From Silene latifolia (Eukaryota > Streptophyta > Magnoliopsida > Caryophyllales > Caryophyllaceae): DNA of 64,000 nucleotides. The notes under the pieces are model-generated. The model was not told the origin of the DNA. It saw only the letters and a program-made list of their open reading frames with translations, and did not search any database. The position numbers and the translations under genes are program-made. Below, in pieces: positions 10,324 through 20,281 of the stretch. Every line of letters begins with the position of its first letter. Position 1 is the first letter of the stretch. The stretch lies in contig NC_133538.1 in NCBI RefSeq assembly GCF_048544455.1, forward strand, positions 150,306,422 to 150,370,421, written 5' to 3'.

Positions 10324-10327
10324 ACCA
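10312..10327 (-). other. Primer-binding site of the copia element
   Basis: On the minus strand TGGTATGAGTG follows the 5' LTR directly. It resembles the initiator-Met-tRNA site TGGTATCAGAGC with mismatches. The gag ATG is within it. Confidence 0.6.
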
Positions 10328-10485
10328 TGTTAAGATTGGTAAACAATATCTTGCCTCTTCCATTATACGACATATCAATATATAGTACATATCACGTAGG
10401 GTTACAACTAGGGTTACGACTCAATACTACTCAAGACGGGCCTTGGGCTCGACCATACTTACGATACGATACTATTACACTATTA
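10328..10485 (-). repeat. 5' LTR of the 4.7-kb copia element
   Basis: 158 bp, the partner of 5792-5937. It carries a 12-bp internal duplication that the other LTR lacks. Confidence 0.9.
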
Positions 10486-10490
10486 ATGTC

Positions 10491-10627
10491 TCTTTTACGT
10501 GTTCTCCTACTTACAAGCTAGAAGGCCTCTCTCTACCCAATTTCTCTTATTAGAGTACATATTTATGATTGTGGAATTGTCCATGTGGATCTTTCAGGTT
10601 TAATATTGATACCTCCAGAATGTGCAT
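10491..10627. other. Short unannotated flank between two elements
   Basis: 137 bp that would join 5718-5791 if the copia element were removed. It contains a possible acceptor (ATCTTTCAG near 10596). I see no supported gene. Confidence 0.3.
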
Positions 10628-12109
10628 TGTTAGAACCTAATTGTTGATGATGACATGTCCATTTTGATTATGTTTCAAGTGCTCCATTTCTGGATTAAGT
10701 TCATCTCCCTAATCAAGAATTAATCAATGTTCAAGACAAAGTGTTGATGAAGTCTACCCAAGATTTGTGTTGTAATAGAGCCACTAATGTAAGGGTGAGA
10801 GAGTATGGTACTAAGCAACAGTCATAAGCAACGGTCTGTTTATTGATGCAACAGTAAGCAAGACCGTTGTTCAACAATGGTCTACTTATCAAGCAACAGT
10901 AAGCAAGACTGTTGCTCAAGTCTGTGTCACTTGAAGAAATACGAAGTCTTTGATTTCAAAATACTCATACTTTCAAAGTGTTCTCTTTTAATTAAGAAGT
11001 TTACATCCTTGATATTTTAAATATAAAGAAAGGGTTTTATGAAGAAAAGAATATTCCAAAGGCATCTTTCAAAAGGGCTTTACTCAAATTGGCAAATTCT
11101 TTTATCATGACTTTTAGAAAGTTTAACTTGTTTCTTTCCAAAACTTGTTTTCTAGAAATTTCTTGTTTTGATTGTCATCTTTGTTTTGACTGATTTACAA
11201 GGACCCTTTTGGATGGTTACAAAACCTATTTTCATCTTTCACCTTTAGAAGAATACTCGTGCAAACTTGAAAAGGTCAATTATATTTATTTTCTATCAAT
11301 TGTCTTGACCTTGAAACCCTAGTTGACCTCTCTATAAAAGGAACACCCTTCTCATTCATTTCTTAAGACTTTTTCTAAGAATTTCAAAGTGTTTTGCAAA
11401 GTGTTTTAAAAGCTTAAAAGCAGTTCTCTTGTTTGTAAATATTCTAAGTCTTCAAGTGCAACAGTCTTTACTAATGTTGTTTTAAGTACCATATTCTCTT
11501 ACCTAGAATCGTTTGATCAATAAGTTGTCTTTATCAATTCTTCTTGAATCAGTTTGAGGAAACTTGATCATGTAAACATTCTAGGATAGAGTGTCGAGTT
11601 CTTAGACGGAGTATTCTTTGAACTCTTGTCGCAACCGGAGTAGGTTGTTGGTCCTTTTTATTGTAAGAGTTTTAAGTAGTCGGAGTAGATCACTTAACTA
11701 ATCAATAAAAAGGGGATTGGACGTAGGCCCTTAGAGCATTGACCGAACCAATTCAAAAACATTGTGTTGATCTCTCGTTACTTTCAATTCCGCTGCATTT
11801 ATTTTACTCGTATTTCAATTGCGTTTTTCTTTAACAACGGTCATGAATATTGTTGCTTTGGTCTGTAGCCTTTATCTTATTTGTTAAGACAAACAAGCAA
11901 CAGTCAGAACAACCGTTGTTTTTCATTTCAGCAATCTTCTTCAACAAACGTGATATACTTCTAATTACTTGATTTATTTGATGTATCCACTTGTTCCTCA
12001 TATCATTAATCAACTTAATTTAATTCAATAAAGATTTAAGTTAAAATTTTTAAATAGTACCTAATTTACCCCCTCCCCCTCTTAGGTACTTGGAATCCTA
12101 AACTCTTCA
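10628..12109 (+). repeat. 5' LTR of the Sirevirus-like element
   Basis: It starts TGTTAGAACC and ends CTCTTCA, just before the primer site. About 1,482 bp, with a TATA box at 11333. Its partner lies beyond the window, so the ends rest on TG...CA and primer-site position only. It holds several CAACAGT...ACTGTTG-type imperfect palindromes (about 10811-10920 and 11835-11920). Confidence 0.7.
11333..11340 (+). promoter_or_regulatory. TATA box of the Sirevirus-like LTR
   Basis: TATAAAAG in a TCTC-TATAAAAGG context, about 705 bp into the LTR and followed by CTTCTCATTCATTTC. Confidence 0.55.
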
Positions 12110-12111
12110 AT

Positions 12112-12124
12112 TGGTATCAGAGCC
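12112..12124 (+). other. Primer-binding site, initiator Met tRNA type
   Basis: TGGTATCAGAGCC, the classic Ty1/copia primer site, two bases after the LTR end. Confidence 0.9.
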
Positions 12125-12172
12125 TCGTGCTCTTGATCGAGGCTAACCGCCTTTGAGTTTTATTCTTGGGAT

Positions 12173-13241
12173 ATGGATTCCTCAAAATATTCCTAGATCC
12201 CGGTCTTTACCGGTGAGAATTTTGGATGGTGGAAGCTCAAAATGGAGCACTATATCAAAAGTATCGATTATGAATGTTGGAAAATCATTGAGGACGGACC
12301 TCTTTTGCTATTGAGGAAACCGACATTCTTACGGGTTCTATTAAGGTCAAGGCTGAGAACGATTACAATGAAATGATTTCAAATTGGCCTAGAAAAACTC
12401 GAAAGCAATGTCGATTCTTCAATGGTGTATAGGTGAGGCCGAAGTGAGTCGGATTTCCGGATGTCCTACCGCCAAACTAATTTGGGACTCCCTTGTTCTT
12501 GCCTATGAAGGGACGTCTCAAGTTAGAAAACACCGTATTGACCTTCTCATGCAACAATATGAGATGTTTTATATGTCAAAGGATGAGTCCATAAATAGCT
12601 TTTCATCTCGTTTTTCGTGTATTATCAATTAACTAAAAAGTCTAGGGAGAAATTTCGACTCCGAGGACATCATTCGAAAAATTCTTCGTAGTCTTACCAC
12701 TAAATGGAAACCTAAGGTAATCGCCATAGAGGAGGCCAAGGATTTATCCATTCTATCTCTTCATGAACTAATGGGATCACTAATGGCTTACGAGTTTAAT
12801 CTTGACAAGCATTCTAGTGAATCTTCAAAGGGAAAGAGTCTTGCTCTAACATCCTCTTCAATTGATGACGAGGATGAAGAGGAAGATGAGTTTGCTTTAT
12901 TATCTAGGAACTTAGTAGGAATGGTAAATGGCCAAGGACATAAAAGGTTCAACAACAATTACACGAAAAAACGCTTTCCTAAGAAAAGACCTACTACCAC
13001 TATTGGATGCTTTAAGTGTGGTGACAAATCACATCAAATTAAAGAATGTCCAAAGTGGGATGAGATTAAGTCTAAGGATAAGCGAGATAAGGCTAAAAAG
13101 GAATACAAGGACAAGGTCATGTCCGCCATTTGGGGAGTGTCCGACTCCGAGGACGATGAAATAATCGAGGAGGAACTAGAGGCAAAAACGTGTCTTACGC
13201 ATCATCTCAAAGATAAAGTCTCCAAACCCTCTAAAACTTAA
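12173..13241 (+). pseudogene. Sirevirus-like gag
   Basis: The ATG at 12173 is followed by a TAG after seven codons (12194-12196). The same frame then reads PVFTGENFGWWKLKMEHYI, a typical copia gag start. The frame shifts between about 12300 and 12400. The later parts carry the central gag domain (AKLIWDSLVLAYEG) and a zinc knuckle CFKCGDKSHQIKEC near 13010. The region from 12650 to 12770 is still homologous but broken by a TAA. The gene is dead through several stops and at least one frameshift. Confidence 0.8.
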
Positions 13242-13256
13242 CATCTTAAATGTCTT

Positions 13257-13508
13257 ATGGCTCATCCCGATGATTCCAACTCGGATTTCGACAATGAGGG
13301 CTTGCTGAGAGGCGGCCGCAATTGTTACTTAGATAGTGGATGTTCTCGTCACATGACGGGTGATAGAAGCCAATTCCTCTCACTAGAAGCTTATGATGGT
13401 GGCAAGGTAATGTTTGGTGACGACAAGAAAGGTGAAATAATAAGCATGCGAAAGGTTGTTAAGTCATCGTTATTTATGTCGACAATGTGCGGCTTGTCAA
13501 AGGTTTGA
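13257..13508 (+). pseudogene. Sirevirus-like aspartic protease
   Basis: The block NCYLDSGCSRHMTGD holds an intact Asp-Ser-Gly active site near residue 27. It is in the same frame as the end of gag, with one TAA between. The frame shifts at about 13490, before the GLKYNLLSISQLCD block that links protease to integrase. Confidence 0.85.
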
Positions 13509-14810
13509 AATATAATCTCCTTAGCATTTCTCAACTATGTGATAAAGGTAATATTGTGGAATTTAGTGCTAACTTGTGTCAAATAATTGATGCCACAACT
13601 CATGAAATTATTCTCGAAGGAAGACGGGTTAAAGATGTGTACTTAACCGACTTAAACACGTTATCCGGTCATACCATGTCATGTGTGAGTGTAATGAAAA
13701 ACGATCCTTGGTTGTGGCATAGAAGGTTTGGACATGTTAGTGCTAAAACTCTTAATACACTTAGGTGACTTGAATTAGTTGAATGATTTGCTAACATGAA
13801 ATTTGACTTTGATAAAGTATGTGATGAATGTGCAAGATGTATACATGTTGGAAGCTCCTTTAAACCCAAAAGAATTGTTAGTACTCTTCGTCCATTACAA
13901 CTCTTGCATATCGACCTATGTGGACCAATGAGAACTAGAAGCAGAGGTGGTAGTCGTTATGTGTGTGTCATTGTTGATGATTATTCTAGGTTTGTTTGGG
14001 CACTTTTCTTAAGCTCCAAGGATGGGGCATTTGATGAGTTTTTAATTTGGTTGAAAAAGATTCAAAATAAACTTGATTTCAAACTTGTCTCCATAAGAAT
14101 GGGTCATGGGACCGAATTTTAAATCTCATCATTTAGTGCTTATTGTAATGATAATGGTGTAGATTATAATTTTTCAGCTCCTAGAACTCCAGAACAAAAT
14201 GGAGTGGTTGAACGAATGAATATGACCCTTGAAAGTAAGGCTAGAACCATGTTCTTGTGTAGTAAATTGCCTAGGAACTTTTGGGCCGAAGCGGTAAACA
14301 CCGCTTGCTACATTCATAATCGAGTCATGATAAGGAGCATAATTAATAAAACACCCTATGAAATACTACGTGGAAGAAAGCCCAATAGTTCATATTTTAG
14401 ATGCTTTGGGAGCAAATGTTTTTCTCACAATAATGGTAAAGATAACTTGGGAAAATTCGATCCACGTAGTGATGAAGCGGTTTTTATTGGTTATTTCGGC
14501 CATAGCAAGGCCTATAAAGTTTACAATAAACGAACCATGTTAATTGAAGAAAGTGTCCATGTCATATTTTTTGAATCTAGCATTCTTGGACAGGTACAAA
14601 ATGAGGATGAAGATTACGAAATTGAGATAGGTCTTCTGAGAAAAGACTTCGTGTTTGAGGATGAGGAAGCTCCAAACAATGACGCCATGCAACAGTCACA
14701 GAGACTGTTACCTAGTGATACAAGCAACAACTCGGGGGGGACAAACAGTGAAACAACGGTTCGAGTAACTATTGCTTCCACTTCCAGAACAACAACAGTC
14801 CAAGACACTG
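13487..14810 (+). pseudogene. Sirevirus-like integrase and linker to RT, interrupted at 14810
   Basis: One frame carries the HHCC segment (LWHRRFGHVS ... CDECARC), LLHIDLCGPM with the first catalytic Asp, and EQNGVVERMN with the Glu. The second catalytic Asp is lost: the usual SDHGTEF block reads MGHGTEF. Stops fall at about 13766, 13784 and 14120. After the FGSKCFSHN and FIGYF blocks comes an acidic, Ser/Thr-rich linker, cut at 14810 by the poly-T end of a LINE. Confidence 0.88.
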
Positions 14811-16114
14811 TTTTTTTTTTTTGGTGAAAATGTGAATATCATTAAAAGCAATCAAAATCCACCATACATCTTTCCAACCTACAATCAAGCTAAGCTACTG
14901 AACCTATTACATTGATTTTTTGTAGCCAAGCCATACACTTCAATCTCCCCTTACCAAAATCTCCTCTGTTCACTCTACATGTAACCAACTTCTGAACATT
15001 CTTCACAACACGAGTTGGTTGCGAAATGTACAGCTCCACTCTACACTTGTTCCTACATTCCCAAATGTGGTAAATAAGACCTGATATTGCTGCCATAACC
15101 ACCTGCTTTTTCAGCAGAGAACAACATCTCCAACGAATGAGCCAAGCCAGCACATCTCCCTGCCACTGGATCTGTAACCATGCCTACAAAGAGCAAAGCA
15201 TGCACTGCAAGCTAAACGGGCATTCAAAAAACAGATGCCTGTGAGTTTCCAGTTGCAACCCACACAAGTAGCACAGTCCAGCAGTACAAATACCAAACTT
15301 ATGCATCCTATCTTGAGTTAAGAACCGCTGTTGAACAAAAATCCAAGTACTAAAATTATGCTTGGGCACACAAACTCTATTCCAAACCATAGGAACCCAA
15401 TCCTTCTTTTGATATGGACCAAGTAACCAAGTATAACCCTTCTGAATAGAGTAGTTGCCATCCCACGCACCATTCAAAAAACCAGGCTTAAGTAAATCCT
15501 TAATCTTATAGATTTGTCTCCATGTCCAGCTGGTATTCTGAGAAGGCTCATATAACCACCAATCACATTGCTTTATATAAATGTGATGTACCCATTGAAC
15601 CCAGAGACTCTCCTTTTTACTATGAATCCACCACGCATATTTGCCAATTAGAGCAGCATTCCACAGATGACAATTAATTATACCCAAACCACCATGCTCC
15701 TTGGGTAAGCAGCAGGTCTCCCAAGCCACAGGAGGAGAATGCTTATACTCTGCACTCCCTGCCCATAAGTAATTTCTGCAGATACTCTCCACCTTGTGAA
15801 GCACTCCTTTTGGTAACAGGAAAATCCTAGCCCAATACACATGTATCTGAGTTAGGACAGCTTTAACCAACACTAGCCTCCCAGCATAGCTTAGGTGTTT
15901 AGCTCCCCATCCTCGAATCCTTGCTACAATCTTATCCACCACCCTACTGCAATCTGCAATACTCAGTCTTTTAGAAGAAATTGGCACACCCAAATATCTA
16001 AAAGGGAATTGCCCCAACTTAAACCCTGCAAGCCTGACAATTTTGGTAGCTAGATTGTCATTAACACCATTCAAATACACATCAAACACTGATATGGAGC
16101 CATCTTCTTACCAG
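14811..16114 (-). mobile_element. 5'-truncated LINE (L1-type)
   Basis: On the minus strand the fragment ends in a poly-A tail (12 T on the plus strand, 14811-14822). It carries the C-terminal part of LINE ORF2 from about 16089. Visible blocks are FPFRYLGVPIS and GRLVLVKAVL, then the RNase-H-distal zinc-binding region of the zf-RVT family (WNRVCVPKHNFSTWI, CYLCGLQLETHRHLFFEC). A frameshift near 15190 leads to the tail YHIWECRNKCR. The RT core and endonuclease are missing. No clean target duplication was found, because the Retand-like LTR starts within a few bases of the truncated end. Confidence 0.85.
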
Positions 16115-16119
16115 AAAAC

Positions 16120-18564
16120 TGTGGACATAAGCCACCTGCGCCGCGCGCACCCGCGCGTTGATTTCGAGGCGGCGACACTTCTCCCACAGAACCTTGGTTT
16201 GCCAAAGCACGTTATGGGCCGTTACCGATTTGTGAGCCATTGAAACCGGTGAAAGGTTGAATAAGCCAGCATTTGTGGAGTCACCACCAATTTATTGTGG
16301 AAAAATTGAAAATCGTTCAAATACTTCGTGTCATGTCAAGACACAAAGTAATGATATAGATACTAAGAACTCGTTACCCTTAGCATTCTATGTCTAGAAT
16401 GACTCTCGAAGATGCCAATGGACACGGATGTCCAGAGATAACTGGAGTAAGGGGTGAGGGTATGTATTAGAAATCTCTTTAATCGAACACCTAATCCCGC
16501 CCGCCTCGATAGCGGCCTCTACTAATGATTAGGGAAATCGTTCATATTTGATATGTCGTCGATGTAATGCATGCAATGCAACAAACATAGATTGATCCTA
16601 GCATGTGAATTTAGACTATGTCAATTAACACGTAATTTAGCAAACAATTGGTCGAAGTAGGATGTTAAATTAAATTACATGAGAAGGCCAAGTAAATAAA
16701 TCATACACAATAATAATTATGATAAATAAAATACAATAATTAAAATTACAAGAATTACAAGGTTTCTTTGATCTACGTCAAAAGCACGCTCGAAACGGGA
16801 TTTCAAAGAAGAAAATGAAAAGGAAAATAAAATTGGAAATAAAAGTACGGAAATACGTCAGATTAGAAGTGATACTACGATTAATAGTTGATTTAATACG
16901 TAATTAGAACCTACGTCAAAGCGAGAGAGAGTTCAAGGACAAAAGCCAACCCAGAATAGGCGCAATATCTGCTGCGTCCTCTGGAAGAGGCACAACAATT
17001 CTTGCGTCTGTTCTTGAGTTGGATTCTGGCTGTGAAGTCAGAATTGCGGATTGTTTTCGTTCATTGGTAAATTTAAGGTCGAGTGTTAATATTAGAACTC
17101 AAGTTGAAGTGATTTAGCAGATTACATACATCTGGAACCGTCATAAAACAAATTAAAGATGAGAATTTACAGCGATTTACATGATTATATGAACTCGTGT
17201 CGGAAGTATGAAAAGAACGAACTTTGAACTCGAAAATTGAATAGAATTTGATAAATTGGAATGAAATAAAGAAAATTATGTACGAAAGACGGATTCCATA
17301 GAATCGATATGAGAAAATCGAACCTCTAAAATCAAGGTTTGAAATAGATGACAAAAACCCGCAAATATGGAATTATAAGGGATTTAAGTCGAATTATGCG
17401 TTATAATTTGAAAAGAATTTATTAATACATGATTATATACAGATATGGACAAAAGAAACAAAGGAAAAAGAGAAATAAGAAAGTTGCAGAAGGTCGAGGA
17501 AAAGAAGAAGAGCAAGAGCAACGACAGTCTCAGGAAGAGGCGCAACAGGTGCTGCGACCCCTCGATGAGGCGCAGCTACTGCTGCATTTCTTCTCGACGT
17601 CAGACCTTTGCTATTTTGTAAATACGGTTTTAAAGGATGGTTTTTAAGACGGTTTTGAACGTGCTTTTGATATTGACCTTACATTAGTGATACAAAATAA
17701 AAGTACAATAGTAAAATGGGATTTTACACCCTCAGACTTACATGTTTGACGAAACGAGATTGACTAAAGTTATCGTTTAGTGATTGCTCGACTCGAATAT
17801 GCGTGGAAAGTGCCCTTGTTAAAAGATTTAAAGGATTAATTAGAATGATTAAGTGGAGTTGGTCAAATTGGTCGGTCTATGCAAGGTGACTGGGAGTCAG
17901 AATGATCCGAGCTTACGTGGTCGATTGATCAAGCACGTAGGCGTCGAAAGCAAAAGCGTGGTCTAGAATGCAAAGAGAGAAGAGAAGGGCGGACACTTGC
18001 GTGCCAAATATGGAGACCGAAGGTCTGTATTTATACTAAACACACGAAGGAGTATAGGAATGACACGGATACGAAAACAAATCATGGAAATATTCTGGAA
18101 AGCATGAAAAGAGAGCTGAGGAAGAGGCGCAGCACCTGCTACGACATTTCCCTAGAGGTTTCCTCCTCAGCAAGAAAGATTTCCGCGTTTTTTTATGGAA
18201 ATTCGGTATATTTACACTTCCTTATTCCATGAAACACAATATACGGAAGATATTTCCTTAAAAATATTAATTTAATTAGGAATAAATATCCGAGAATTCT
18301 AGAACATTCTAGAACATTTTGACTCGGCATTTAAACGGTCTTTTAAAAAATGAAGCGGTTTTTTACCCGGACTCCAAATGAACTCTAATTCATGTCAAAA
18401 TGACCGTATCGGCGCGTAGATGACGGCCATGAGGTTGACTCGAGTGTTTGAGCTATCACTTGTCGATGAACTTATGAACTGTCATAAAATCGTTCCGCGT
18501 ACCAAACATGCGGCCCGATCATCACTGGGTGGTTGGCGGGAGGTGCAGAAATGAGGTATCTACA
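16120..18564 (-). repeat. 3' LTR of the Retand-like element
   Basis: 2,445 bp; on the minus strand it begins TGTAGATACCTCATTT and ends CCACA. It aligns end to end with 36334-38789, with scattered substitutions and small indels. A TATA box lies at 18028-18035 (minus). GAAGAGGCGCAGCA-type palindromic motifs occur near 16975, 17535 and 18121. Confidence 0.92.
18028..18035 (-). promoter_or_regulatory. TATA box of the 3' LTR
   Basis: TATAAATA on the minus strand, matched at 38251-38258 in the other LTR. A GAAGAGGCGCAGCA palindrome lies about 85 bp upstream of it in both LTRs. Confidence 0.55.
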
Positions 18565-18580
18565 AAGCCCCCACTTTGAC
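18565..18580 (-). other. Polypurine tract of the Retand-like element
   Basis: On the minus strand GTCAAAGTGGGGGCTT runs directly into the LTR start TGTAGATACC. This is the expected primer for plus-strand DNA synthesis. Confidence 0.8.
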
Positions 18581-18874
18581 TGAGGCTTGGACAAGGCGAA
18601 ACTCAAAGTATAGCCATCAAGTTAATCGAAAATTACAACCTGACGACTATGGCGACGCGAGGTGGCTCAAGGGGTCCGAGCCAAGGACCTGTCGTCAGGA
18701 ACGTTTTAGAGTTTGTCGACTATCGGGGAGGGCCTTTTAAAGTCCATTAGACTATATAAGGAAGCTCGCCAGCCATAAGAAGAAATCATACCTGGGGAAT
18801 CTACTGTTGATCCTCAAGCAAACTCTGTTTTTGAGGAGTACGTGGGCTATGAGCGGCAACGAACTCTCATTGGG

Positions 18875-19074
18875 GGAACATAACGATGACTCTGTCGGGG
18901 TTGAATCATACGTTGGAACATATCGATGACTCTGTCGGGGTTGAATCATACATTGGAACATATCGATGACTTTGTCGGAGTTGAATCATAGGTTGGAACA
19001 TATCGATGACTCTGTCGGTGTCGAATCATATATTGGAACATATCGATGACTTTGTCGGGGTCGAATCATACGTT
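18875..19074. repeat. Five tandem copies of a 40-bp unit
   Basis: Units start at 18875, 18915, 18955, 18995 and 19035. Each begins GGAACATATCGATGACT and ends with GAATCATA plus about 4 bases, differing by a few substitutions. The array lies just inside the 3' LTR, a place where Tat-clade elements often carry tandem repeats. The preceding 18581-18874 holds no supported gene. Confidence 0.9.
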
Positions 19075-19076
19075 GG

Positions 19077-19244
19077 GTCGACAATGGCGCGCGCTTGGCA
19101 CCGTCGGGGAGAAAGATAATAAATCGACAACGGCGTCTCCTTCGCACCGCTGAGGAGAAAATCGACAACGACGCGTGCTTAGCATCACTAAGGAAAATAC
19201 AGGTATCAATGACGCGTCCTTAGCACCGTTTAGGAGAAAATCTG
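19077..19244. repeat. Degenerate array of about four 40- to 47-bp units
   Basis: Repeats of the form TCGACAA.GGCGCG, then CTTGGCACCG, then GGAGAAA, abutting the 40-bp array but of different sequence. The units diverge more than those of the neighbouring array. Confidence 0.65.
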
Positions 19245-20281
19245 CTTGGGCCTTTGTAAGCGAAATTCCGATAAAGAGAAGAAGCCAATGAACGGTATTT
19301 AGTGATCATGGACTCTTACTGGAAACAAAACGTCGTGGTTGCCTTGTAGTCTGTTGTAGAGAAAACGCCGATCCGGATGAAGAGAACGCCAAAACAGAGC
19401 CACATGTTGAGGAAGAGGCGCATGAAGCCTGGGTCCACAAAATAACGAACTTATAACGAATTTCAACGAATTTTGGGGAAGTTTTTGAGAAAAAGGAGCA
19501 GCAAAAGTTGCGACCTTTGGAAGAGGCGCAGCTAGTGTTGCGTCCTTTCCCAAGCTCGTCCCTGTATAGGTAAAAACGCGACTTAAGTCGTGTTTTATTT
19601 TTCATTTCAAAACACAAATATTTTGTTTCTTTATCAAAACCCAAATAAATTCCGCCAAAAACTTGATCAATTCTCGCCATAAATCATGACTAATCAAGGT
19701 ATGTGTCTTGTACTTGCTTTAAATTGCATTTGAGCTTGATTTTGGGTCGAAAATTAGGGTTTTTATACTCATTTATGTCGAAAATTTGGGGCTTTCGTCC
19801 CAAATGAATTTTCCTCATGAAATTGACATTATAAATGATTAATTGGCCATGTTAGGAACACAACCATATATCCCTTTCGAACTTTCATCGAGTATTTAAG
19901 GATTTCAGGGCGAAATGTGACGGTTTCTCTAGTAAACCGTAAAACCCTTCGAAAATGGCCCAATACTAGCCCATTTTTTGATGAAACTTGGTGTTTTGGA
20001 ACCCTTGAGTAATGGGTGAACTTGCTATCATGCCAGATTTTTGATTTGTAACAGCTCCTCCGGGACACTTTTATATGGCATAATTGACATTGTAACAAAA
20101 TGCTGCCGAATTATCGGCTCAAACCCACAAATAGGCTTGAACTTAGACTCTTCTTGACCCATCCTACCACATGAGTAGTTGGACTTTGGAAAGCGTGGCC
20201 AAAAATGGCTAGAAATGCCGCTTTTATGCTTGAAATGCTCGAAAATGATTGAAAATATGCTTAGCATTGCCTTATTTGCTT
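19245..20281 (+). other. Presumed upstream region and first intron of the antisense PMD-like gene
   Basis: No certain coding sequence. GAAGAGGCGCAGC...TGTTGCGTCC at 19521-19546 is the motif also found upstream of the second antisense gene. An ATG at 19686 (MTNQ) is followed by the strong donor AAG-GTATGT, and a first intron could run to an acceptor near 20290. This gene start is a guess, and the phase into the next exon does not fit without a frame change. Confidence 0.3.

Larger units (their letters stand above)
5787..10490 (-). mobile_element. Complete Ty1/copia element, 4.7 kb (5792-10485)
   Basis: Short LTRs at 5792-5937 and 10328-10485 are flanked by the exact 5-bp duplication ATGTC (5787-5791, 10486-10490). 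A polypurine tract (GAGGGGGG on the minus strand, 5938-5945) abuts the 3' LTR and a primer site abuts the 5' LTR. Gag, protease, integrase, reverse transcriptase and RNase H follow in Ty1/copia order. Short LTRs and a single gag-pol frame of about 4.4 kb suggest the Ale/Retrofit lineage, which is an inference. The copy is dead: several nonsense changes, at least two frameshifts, and altered active sites. Confidence 0.92.

Noticed and set aside
12112..12124. tRNA-like sequence
   Set aside because: It is the 13-base complement of the initiator tRNA end used as a primer site, not a tRNA gene.
18875..19074. Regular 40-bp repeats as a CRISPR-like array
   Set aside because: The units are contiguous with no unique spacers, and the setting is a plant retrotransposon.
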